Below the pieces are notes generated by a model. That model saw only the letters and a program-made list of their open reading frames with translations, made no database searches and had not been told where the DNA came from. From Microbacteriaceae bacterium (GTDB lineage: Bacteria > Actinomycetota > Actinomycetes > Actinomycetales > Microbacteriaceae), in contig DMKW01000260.1 of the NCBI GenBank assembly GCA_003454135.1, forward strand, positions 1,519 to 6,786: a stretch of DNA of 5,268 nucleotides, given 5' to 3'. This document shows, piece after piece, positions 1 through 4,417 of this stretch. A program made the translations under genes and the position numbers. The number at the start of each line of letters is the position of its first letter. Position 1 is the stretch's first letter.

Positions 1-15
1 TTCTTCTTCTTCTTT
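1..15. repeat. TTC trinucleotide repeat at the left edge
   Basis: Four TTC units followed by TTT run from the first base, so the tract is probably cut by the window edge. On the minus strand it reads as GAA/AGA/AAG and would encode a run of Glu, Arg or Lys if a minus-strand gene begins here. Two ATGs on that strand (first bases 39 and 55) stay open to the edge, but neither has a clear Shine-Dalgarno sequence, so no gene is called. Confidence 0.6.
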
Positions 16-263
16 GTTGCACCGTGTGCGGGTGGCCATCAAACGATGAATCCATGCACCACGATCGCCGTCTGGTGAAGGGAGTCGAGCGCCGAGTCGC
101 CTCGCCGATCGGCGCAAAGCTCACGAGGCCTGTACAAACGAGGGTCGGGAAAACGGCAACGTGGATAGACCTTCGCAATGCGGGCGGGCTCCAGTGTCCC
201 TTTGCCCGAATTTGAGCACAAACGTGTAAAGCTCTGCCGTGTTGGCTGGCTGACTTTCGCGCC

Positions 264-289
264 GAGAATCTCGACATGGTGAGATTCTC
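264..289. other. Perfect 9-bp hairpin
   Basis: GAGAATCTC (264-272) and GAGATTCTC (281-289) are exact reverse complements separated by the 8-base loop GACATGGT. No T-tract follows on either strand, so it is not a standard intrinsic terminator. Its last two bases are shared with the next hairpin (288-316), so both cannot form fully at once. It could belong to the 3' UTR of the minus-strand gene ending at 420 or to a separate structured RNA. Confidence 0.5.
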
Positions 290-316
290 CTCTTCGAGTT
301 TGAATTCGCAAGAGGA
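288..316. other. Second hairpin, overlapping the first
   Basis: TCCTCTT (288-294) pairs with AAGAGGA (310-316), seven bp. The stem can be continued inward by CGA (295-297) with TCG (306-308), leaving C309 bulged and an 8-base loop. On the plus strand a mixed T/G-rich stretch follows (GGTTGGTTTGTT), which is a poor terminator tail. No function can be assigned. Confidence 0.4.
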
Positions 317-380
317 AAGGGTTGGTTTGTTCCAGCCGATCACAGTTGGTTGCTGCAAGACCTCGGCGCACCACCGCCGT

Positions 381-414
381 GGATGTCATCGGTTCGAGCC
401 GGTAGGGCCCACCA
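381..414 (+). other. tRNA 3'-end-like fragment (possible att-site remnant)
   Basis: The stretch reads like the 3' part of a tRNA gene: a variable-loop-like GGATGTC (381-387), the T-stem strand ATCGG (388-392), a TTCGAG loop (393-398), the partner strand CCGGT (399-403), an acceptor strand AGGGCCC (404-410), and ACCA (411-414). The T-stem pairs completely, with one T-G wobble, but the T-loop is six bases rather than the invariant seven, as if one C had been lost. No matching 5' acceptor strand (GGGCCCT) and no D- or anticodon arm with proper spacing is found upstream, so this is not a functional tRNA. tRNA 3' ends are classic integration sites, so it may be a decayed attachment site; chance resemblance is possible. 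It starts eight bases past the stop of the neighbouring minus-strand gene. Confidence 0.3.
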
Positions 415-419
415 CATGG

Positions 420-1103
420 CTACCAGGCGCTGCCGGGCGCCTTCACCACCGGCACCGGGCTGTAATGCCAGCGCGAGCCGTTGCCGTAGTGGCTGCTCGC
501 CCAGGGTGACGCCCAGATAGCCTGCTCGGTGATATCGGTGGGCGCCGAAGCGGCGAGTGAGGCCGCGATTGTGCCGAAGCTGGGGTTGCGGTGCAGGTTT
601 TCCGCTGCCTTTTGCGCGGCCACCATGAGATTCGGGTAGCTGCCGGTGCCGCCGCCGCCGCCCGATCCCAATCCGTTGTTCAGGGGATTGTTGCGGTTCC
701 ACCAGCTGGTTGGACCGTTCTCCTGGCGCATCCAGCGCACCAGCACGGTGACGTTGGGGTCGGACATCGGCCATCCGCCAGACATCAGTACAAGCTTCGC
801 CCAGTCGTAGTTGGTGCCGCTCGCCACGAGCGAGTCGATCCCGGCTGTGGCGGCGTAGGCGTCTCGCGCGACATCGGTGGCGGCCACGTTCGGCTCCACG
901 GCGAGACTCTGAGCGTGGGCGGTGACATAAGCCTGCAGTTGCTCGGCCGCGCTCGGGGGAGCCGGTGGCGCGATGAAGATCGCGGTGAGCGCGAAGGCCG
1001 CCATCGCCGCACCAATGGAGAGACGTTTACTCGTGCGCCGCGGCGCACGAGAGGGCTCAAGCCCTGCGCGAAGAGCGGCGAAAAAGTTACGAGTAAAGGT
1101 CAT
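420..1103 (-). CDS. Secreted protein with a probable lysozyme-like domain
   Basis: A 227-residue protein with a basic N-terminus, a hydrophobic segment at about 29-45 and an Ala/Pro-rich stretch ending SAA at 51-53, which fits export by a signal peptide or retention as an N-terminal anchor. The mature part is rich in Trp and Asn. WMRQEN (124-129), WWNRNNPLN (134-142) and AIWASPWASSHYG (195-207) follow the order of an acidic residue, NNPLN and ASPWG that I recall from lysozyme-like domains of actinobacterial proteins and phage tail or lysis proteins; E128 would be the candidate catalytic residue. Peptidoglycan cleavage is therefore an inference. A Gly tract (about 146-152) splits the domain. 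The ATG start has AGGA ten bases upstream (complement of 1114-1117). The flippase-like gene lies 168 bases upstream on the same strand. It could instead be a secreted protein of this fold without hydrolase activity. Confidence 0.85.
   Translation of the reverse strand: MTFTRNFFAALRAGLEPSRAPRRTSKRLSIGAAMAAFALTAIFIAPPAPPSAAEQLQAYVTAHAQSLAVEPNVAATDVARDAYAATAGIDSLVASGTNYDWAKLVLMSGGWPMSDPNVTVLVRWMRQENGPTSWWNRNNPLNNGLGSGGGGGTGSYPNLMVAAQKAAENLHRNPSFGTIAASLAASAPTDITEQAIWASPWASSHYGNGSRWHYSPVPVVKAPGSAW
648..662. repeat. (GCC)5 microsatellite encoding part of a Gly run
   Basis: Five GCC units lie in frame inside the secreted protein gene; on the coding strand they are GGC repeats and make most of the Gly run near residue 150. 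In-frame slippage would change the length of a flexible loop between NNPLN and the SYP segment without breaking the reading frame. Confidence 0.75.
1026..1097. repeat. 9-bp inverted repeat near the secreted protein's start codon
   Basis: TTTACTCGT (1026-1034) and ACGAGTAAA (1089-1097) are exact reverse complements, 54 bases apart. In the mRNA they are codons 3-5 and about codons 24-26, so the first few codons can pair with a site just downstream. The left arm overlaps one end of the 22-bp palindrome at 1030-1051, so the two structures would compete. Confidence 0.5.
1030..1051. repeat. Perfect 22-bp palindrome in coding sequence
   Basis: CTCGTGCGCCG is followed at once by its exact reverse complement CGGCGCACGAG, with no spacer. 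It lies in the 5' coding part of the secreted protein gene and encodes about residues 18-25 (SRAPRRTS), just before the hydrophobic export segment. In RNA it could fold into a nine-bp GC-rich stem with a four-base CGCG loop; in DNA it is a symmetrical site suited to a dimeric protein. The flanking bases (A1029 and A1052) do not pair, so 22 bp is the full extent. Confidence 0.9.
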
Positions 1104-1113
1104 AGGTCTGCGG

Positions 1114-1140
1114 TCCTGTGCCGACGGGTCGGATCGGCAC
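1114..1140 (-). promoter_or_regulatory. 5' UTR hairpin abutting the ribosome binding site
   Basis: On the minus strand, upstream of the ATG at 1103, GTGCCGA and TCGGCAC (1134-1140 and 1118-1124) form a perfect seven-bp stem around a nine-base loop. The hairpin ends directly at AGGA (complement of 1114-1117), the best Shine-Dalgarno candidate, ten bases from the ATG. Such placement can influence ribosome access; no known riboswitch or leader is recognised. Confidence 0.45.
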
Positions 1141-1232
1141 GCCCGAAGGCGAGTTAGCCATCAAGGGTAGCAGAGGGGTCTGGAACGGCCTGAGCGAACG
1201 GCGGGGAGCCGGGCACAGGTCCTGCACGCGCA

Positions 1233-1257
1233 GTGGAACCACCGCGCCATGGTCCAC
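1233..1257 (-). terminator. Hairpin after the flippase-like gene
   Basis: GTGGA (1233-1237) pairs with TCCAC (1253-1257) and CCA (1239-1241) with TGG (1250-1252), with A1238 bulged and an eight-base loop. It begins 14 bases past the stop of the membrane protein gene, where a terminator would be expected. There is no T-tract on the minus strand, so it may be a partial terminator or only a 3' stabilising structure. Confidence 0.35.
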
Positions 1258-1271
1258 CGACTACTCGAGCG

Positions 1272-2309
1272 CTACGCGCCCAGCGCTGCGGGATGGTGGC
1301 CGACCCGCACCGAGAACCAGGACAGGGCGCCGAGCGGGATGGGCATCCAGTATTCGAGAAGACGCCAGCCGACCACGCCGAGGAGGGCGATCGGGTGTGC
1401 AGCGCCGAATGCTACGAGCGCCGGCACCATCACCCCCTCGACGATGCCCAGTCCACCTGGCGTGATCGGCAGCATCGTCAGCAGCGTGCCGACGCCGTAG
1501 ACGGTGAGGAGCGCACCGATTCCGGGTGCGCCGCCGAACGCGGCGAGCAAAATCCACAGTGCGGCGGCGTCGAGGAGCCAGTTTGCGGCGGAGAGCGCCA
1601 CGGCGGTCACCATGCGGCGGCGGTCGGTGATGAGCTGGCGAATGTGTTTGGCGACCGTGCGCACGAACGCCTCGGCCCGCTGCGGTGCGAGCAGCGGCAC
1701 GCGCACCGCGATCGCCCGGGTCACCCGAACCGTGGAATCGGTGCGTACGACGAGCGCCCACACCGCGGCCCCCGCCACGGCGAGAATCACCAGGACGACG
1801 GAGGCCGCGAGAAGATAGAGGGAGTTGCCCGCGAATTGTGCGAGCGACAACAGGATGCCGACGGCGAAGATTGCGCCAAGCACGAGGTTGGCGCAGGTGA
1901 TCTCGATTGTCGTCGCGGTGAACGCGACGGTCGGCCGCACCCCGACGAGGGCGAACAGCCGCAGCCGCACGGCGGCCGCGACCGGCGCTCCACCGGGAAT
2001 CACGTGATTGACCCCCAGATCGACCAGGTCGAGACGCAGGAGCGACCAATAGCTCGGGCGGTCATGACCGAGCACGACGGCTGTGAGCGCGCTGTAGGCG
2101 AATAACGACGCGAGCTCGAGCAGCACAGCGCAGACCAGCAACGGAAGGGAGATCCGTTCGAGCGAGGTGATGGCCGACAGTGCCCCGGCCCACTGGGGTA
2201 CGACCACGAACCGAATTACCGCGATCGCGATCACGGCGGGTACGGCGATGCGAAGCCAGAGCGGCACTCGACGCCTTCTGCGCCTGCTCGCGTCCGGATC
2301 GTTCGTCAT
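1272..2309 (-). CDS. YbhN / LPG synthase TM-family flippase-like membrane protein
   Basis: A 345-residue integral membrane protein. After an Arg-rich cytoplasmic start (residues 9-14) come hydrophobic segments at about 19-38, 54-80, 127-157, 164-188, 234-258, 262-280, 286-312 and 316-334, consistent with roughly eight membrane spans. Two family marks are visible: NHVIPGGAPVAAAVRLRLF (101-119), matching the conserved PGG segment before a cytoplasmic turn, and LPITPGGLGIVEG (280-292), the strongest signature of this family. Members are related to the flippase part of MprF and are thought to move or bind lipid-linked substrates; the substrate here is unknown. The length fits a stand-alone TM domain without a synthase domain. 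The ATG at 2309 gives a sensible basic N-terminus although no good Shine-Dalgarno is seen. It is divergent from the LCP gene and lies upstream of the secreted protein gene, possibly co-transcribed with it. Confidence 0.9.
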   Translation of the reverse strand: MTNDPDASRRRRRRVPLWLRIAVPAVIAIAVIRFVVVPQWAGALSAITSLERISLPLLVCAVLLELASLFAYSALTAVVLGHDRPSYWSLLRLDLVDLGVNHVIPGGAPVAAAVRLRLFALVGVRPTVAFTATTIEITCANLVLGAIFAVGILLSLAQFAGNSLYLLAASVVLVILAVAGAAVWALVVRTDSTVRVTRAIAVRVPLLAPQRAEAFVRTVAKHIRQLITDRRRMVTAVALSAANWLLDAAALWILLAAFGGAPGIGALLTVYGVGTLLTMLPITPGGLGIVEGVMVPALVAFGAAHPIALLGVVGWRLLEYWMPIPLGALSWFSVRVGHHPAALGA

Positions 2310-2448
2310 GCCGGGGTTCGGGTCTCGCGGCTTGGGCGCGTCGATGACAGCACCAGTCGATGATCGTTCGCCGGTTCTGCCTCACGCCAGTGCCATTGGT
2401 CCCACGACGGCGAAGTTCCCTGTCGCACGTGGTCGATATCCGGTCTCG

Positions 2449-2462
2449 TGTGAACATTCACA
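2449..2462. promoter_or_regulatory. Perfect 6+2+6 inverted repeat, candidate operator
   Basis: TGTGAACATTCACA is symmetrical: TGTGAA, a CA spacer, then TTCACA. It lies in the 244-base divergent region between the flippase-like gene and the LCP gene, 139 bases from the first and 91 from the second. The half sites resemble the TGTGA/TCACA arms of CRP/GlxR sites, but those are spaced by six bases and here by four. The regulator is unknown. Confidence 0.4.
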
Positions 2463-2506
2463 GTCGTCTGCCCCGTTCTCACAGAGGTTGCGGAGGCCAG
2501 TTGGGC

Positions 2507-2546
2507 TAGGTTTCATTGATGTCTCGCTGCAAAACACGGAAACGAG
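2507..2546 (+). promoter_or_regulatory. Weak -10 and ribosome binding site of the LCP gene
   Basis: TAGGTT (2507-2512) fits the actinobacterial TANNNT -10 pattern, but no convincing -35 lies at the proper distance: TTGCGG at 2488 is only 13 bases away. GGA (2538-2540) and GAG (2544-2546) are the only Shine-Dalgarno-like bases before the ATG at 2554. The promoter assignment is tentative. Confidence 0.3.
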
Positions 2547-2553
2547 TGCTGTC

Positions 2554-3846
2554 ATGACGGATAATCTGCCATCGGCTCCCGGCTCGCTGCGCCCGCGCAA
2601 CCGCAACCGCGTCGGCGACTCGCCGATCCGGCACGGTCGGCTCAAGTCCCACCATCCCCTCGCCACCGCGGCCAAGTGGCTCGCGGCGGTCGTCGGCGTG
2701 CTCGCGGTGAGCACCGCATCCGTCGCCGCGTTCGCCGTGTATGACACGGTCTCGAACATCAAACCAGGCATCCACCTCGCCACCCTCCCTGGCGCGAAGG
2801 CCCAGGCTGTGCCGGACATCGGGGCCATCGAGGGCGGCGCCAACCTGCTTCTGGCAGGCACGGACACCCGCACCGGACAGGTCGGGTTTTCTTCCAAGAG
2901 CGACCTCGCCGGCAGCTCCGGCGCCGGCAACAACGACGTGACGATGCTGCTGCACATTTCCGCCGACCACACCAACGCCGTGGTCGTGAGCTTTCCGCGC
3001 GACATGATCGTCTCGGTTCCCGCGTGCGGCACCCGGCCGGCGGCAAGCGGCGTCATGTTCAACTCGACGCTCGCTCGAGGAGGCTTGTCGTGCACCGTGC
3101 TGACGGTGGAGAAGATGACCGGACTGGACATCCAGTACGGGGCGGAAATCAGCTTCGACGGCGTGATCGGGATGTCGAACGCAGTCGGCGGCGTGACGGT
3201 GTGCCTCGCGACTCCCGTGAAAGACAAGTACGTCGGACTCAACCTGCCGGCCGGGCAGCAGACGCTCGAAGGCGGGACGGCGCTCGCATTCGTGCGCAGT
3301 CGTCACGGCGTCGGTGACGGCAGCGACCTCGGTCGCATCAGCAACCAGCAAGTGTTCCTGTCGGCGCTCATGCGCAAGATCACGAGCGGCGGTGTTCTGA
3401 GCAACCCGCTCACCCTCTACTCGCTCGCGAAGACCGCCGTTGCCAACATGCAGCTTTCGGATGGGCTCACCCGTCCCACCAATCTCGTCGCGATTGCGCT
3501 CGCGCTCAAGGGGATCGGCCTCGGCAACATCGTGTTCCTGCAGTACCCCACCATCTTTGATCCCGCCAACGCCAACCGCGTGGTGGCACAGCTCTCGTCC
3601 GCCGACGTCCTCAACGCAGCATTGCGGGCCGACCAGCCGGTACAGCTCACCGGCAAGATAGGTCGAGCGGCCGAGGCGGACCCCGCCGCCCCTCCGACGG
3701 CAACGACGCCGAGCGGCACGGCGACATCCACCTCTACGCCATCGGCCTCCTCTCCGGCCACCCCGGCACCGACCGCCGTGGCGCTGCCGTCGAACGTGTC
3801 GGGGCAGACGGCATCCCAGCAAACCTGCACCAAGGGCAACAACTAG
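2554..3846 (+). CDS. LCP (LytR-CpsA-Psr) family wall-polymer transferase
   Basis: A 430-residue protein. A basic cytoplasmic part (1-40) is followed by one membrane helix (about 41-62) and an extracellular LCP domain (about 96-280). Visible motifs are NLLLAGTDTR (97-106), NNDVTMLLHI (126-135), VVSFPRD (144-150) and FVRSRH...DLGRISNQQ (246-266), which supply the Asp and Arg residues that in this family bind the pyrophosphate of polyprenyl-linked substrates with Mg2+. Family members transfer teichoic acids, arabinogalactan or other glycopolymers to peptidoglycan; the polymer here cannot be told. Cys158, Cys180 and Cys217 lie in the domain and Cys425 in the tail, so disulphides are possible. Residues about 376-410 are a Thr/Ser/Pro/Ala-rich linker before a short end, QQTCTKGNN; no full LytR C-terminal domain is present. 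The frame is open far upstream, but this ATG gives the normal family topology and the earlier part only mirrors the opposite gene. Confidence 0.93.
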   Translation: MTDNLPSAPGSLRPRNRNRVGDSPIRHGRLKSHHPLATAAKWLAAVVGVLAVSTASVAAFAVYDTVSNIKPGIHLATLPGAKAQAVPDIGAIEGGANLLLAGTDTRTGQVGFSSKSDLAGSSGAGNNDVTMLLHISADHTNAVVVSFPRDMIVSVPACGTRPAASGVMFNSTLARGGLSCTVLTVEKMTGLDIQYGAEISFDGVIGMSNAVGGVTVCLATPVKDKYVGLNLPAGQQTLEGGTALAFVRSRHGVGDGSDLGRISNQQVFLSALMRKITSGGVLSNPLTLYSLAKTAVANMQLSDGLTRPTNLVAIALALKGIGLGNIVFLQYPTIFDPANANRVVAQLSSADVLNAALRADQPVQLTGKIGRAAEADPAAPPTATTPSGTATSTSTPSASSPATPAPTAVALPSNVSGQTASQQTCTKGNN

Positions 3847-3879
3847 ACCGGATCACCGAGCGGCCGTCTGGCCGGGATC

Positions 3880-3897
3880 GGTCGCGCGCTTGCGACC
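3880..3897 (+). terminator. Hairpin downstream of the LCP gene
   Basis: GGTCGC (3880-3885) pairs with GCGACC (3892-3897) around a six-base loop, 33 bases past the LCP stop codon. A smaller stem, CGGCC/GGCCG around GTCT, lies just before it at 3861-3874. Neither is followed by a T-tract, so efficient intrinsic termination is uncertain. Confidence 0.35.
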
Positions 3898-3931
3898 ACG
3901 GCGGCAGCGTCTGCACATCGCGACCCGCAAA

Positions 3932-3968
3932 GTCAATCCCTTGACCGCGGCCAAAACTGACCTAGCCT
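3932..3968 (+). promoter_or_regulatory. Promoter upstream of the small gene, with overlapping inverted repeat
   Basis: TTGACC (3941-3946) matches the -35 consensus at five of six positions and TAGCCT (3963-3968) matches the TANNNT -10 pattern, with a 16-base spacer. Transcription would start near 3975, leaving a leader of about 75 bases before the GTG at 4050. GTCAA-TCCC-TTGAC (3932-3945) is a perfect inverted repeat covering most of the -35 box, a place where a repressor could act. Confidence 0.5.
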
Positions 3969-4037
3969 AGATTCCGGAAGGTCAGACGAGACGGATCCGT
4001 CCCGGCAATCAGGAGCACGCCACGCGGCGCTCCGAGC

Positions 4038-4043
4038 AAGGGG
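4038..4043 (+). promoter_or_regulatory. Ribosome binding site deciding a GTG start
   Basis: AAGGGG lies six bases before the GTG at 4050 and is the reason for choosing that codon. A second GTG overlaps at 4048-4050, but it is out of frame with the coding region and is followed directly by TGA. Confidence 0.6.
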
Positions 4044-4049
4044 TTTGGT

Positions 4050-4313
4050 GTGAAAACGACTCACCGGAGTTGTCCGGTCGCGGACATAGAGGTTCGCCGC
4101 ATTTCCGAAAACGAGTGGCGAGTTGGCGACGGGCGGGTGGAGGAACGGTCTCCGGACAAGATCCTCGGCCTCATCCAGAAGAGGGGATCGACATTCGAGG
4201 TGATGACGATGGATTCGCCGCGCCGAGACGTGAGTTTCGACACCTGGAATGCGGCGGTGCACTTCTTCGCCAGTGCCAGCGACGTCTCTCCCGCACGCGC
4301 ACGGCGGGCCTGA
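4050..4313 (+). CDS. Small conserved-looking protein of unknown function
   Basis: An 87-residue protein that I do not recognise. No signal peptide or membrane segment is visible, so it is probably cytoplasmic. The likely order of elements is a strand around IEVRRI (13-18), a WRVGDGRV turn (23-30), a helix around PDKILGLIQKRG (35-46), a strand FEVMTM (49-54) and a helix around DTWNAAVHFF (64-73), suggesting a small alpha/beta fold; the last 15 residues look disordered and basic. It has a good ribosome binding site, its own promoter-like sequence and a T-tract terminator 21 bases past the stop, so it appears to be a single-gene transcript. It converges with the ligase gene, which need not imply a shared role. 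Reality as a gene is well supported; function is unknown. Confidence 0.75.
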   Translation: MKTTHRSCPVADIEVRRISENEWRVGDGRVEERSPDKILGLIQKRGSTFEVMTMDSPRRDVSFDTWNAAVHFFASASDVSPARARRA

Positions 4314-4334
4314 ACAAGGTCGACGTGCCGATCT

Positions 4335-4354
4335 AGAGGGTTTTCCTCTTTTTT
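4335..4354 (+). terminator. Rho-independent terminator of the small gene
   Basis: AGAGG (4335-4339) pairs with CCTCT (4345-4349) around the loop GTTTT, and six T residues (4349-4354) follow at once. The stem is short, but position and T-tract fit a terminator for the plus-strand gene ending at 4313. A second small stem, TTCTG-AAA-CAGAA (4353-4365), follows directly. Confidence 0.6.
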
Positions 4355-4375
4355 CTGAAACAGAACCCCACTATC

Positions 4376-4392
4376 CCGATAGCGGCCATCGG
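4376..4392 (-). terminator. Hairpin after the ligase gene
   Basis: CCGAT (4376-4380) pairs with ATCGG (4388-4392) around a seven-base loop, 25 bases past the ligase stop on the minus strand. An overlapping stem, CTATC-CC-GATAG (4371-4382), would compete. No T-tract follows on the minus strand, so terminator function is doubtful. Confidence 0.3.
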
Positions 4393-4417
4393 ACGGCGGA
4401 CGAACTCGAACTCCCCT

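Larger units (their letters stand above)
1..419. other. Gene-free intergenic tract with hairpins and a tRNA-like fragment
   Basis: No open frame here looks like a real protein: the candidates are short, Arg-rich and lack ribosome binding sites. The tract holds the edge TTC repeat, a 12-bp perfect palindrome (CGCCGATCGGCG, 103-114), two overlapping hairpins at 264-289 and 288-316, and a tRNA-3'-end-like stretch at 381-414. The part around 265-350 is visibly richer in A/T than the flanking genes. It lies downstream of the minus-strand secreted protein gene and may carry its 3' UTR. I see no complete RNA gene. Confidence 0.6.

Noticed and set aside
39..389. Minus-strand open frame of 116 codons in the gene-free left tract
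   Set aside because: Composition is Arg/Cys-rich and irregular, there is no ribosome binding site, and it overlaps the hairpins and the tRNA-like fragment; no family resemblance is visible.
320..414. A complete tRNA gene ending at the ACCA at 411-414
   Set aside because: AGTTGGTT at 344-351 looks like a D-loop, but it is about eight bases too far from the T-loop, the CGGCG/CGCCG stem (364-368/375-379) has a six-base loop lacking U33, and no 5' acceptor strand pairs with AGGGCCC.
785..1060. Internal minus-strand frame with a repeated SPLVRR peptide
   Set aside because: It is an alternative frame of the secreted protein gene; the underlying DNA repeat is only partial and the frame has no credible start signal.
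1233..2105. Plus-strand open frame of 290 codons
   Set aside because: It lies opposite the flippase-like gene and has a His/Gly/Arg/Asp-rich composition typical of the antisense of GC-rich coding DNA.
2449..2462. CRP/GlxR site or LexA (SOS) box
   Set aside because: CRP/GlxR arms are separated by six bases, not four; the actinobacterial SOS box has TCGAAC/GTTCGA arms, which are absent.
2167..2553. Upstream extension of the LCP reading frame by 129 codons
   Set aside because: The extension overlaps the flippase-like gene on the opposite strand and would put a long unlikely segment before the cytoplasmic start; the ATG at 2554 gives the normal family topology.
2506..3822. Minus-strand open frame of 438 codons opposite the LCP gene
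   Set aside because: The plus strand carries clear LCP motifs; this frame is a His/Arg/Gly-rich mirror without any recognisable motif.
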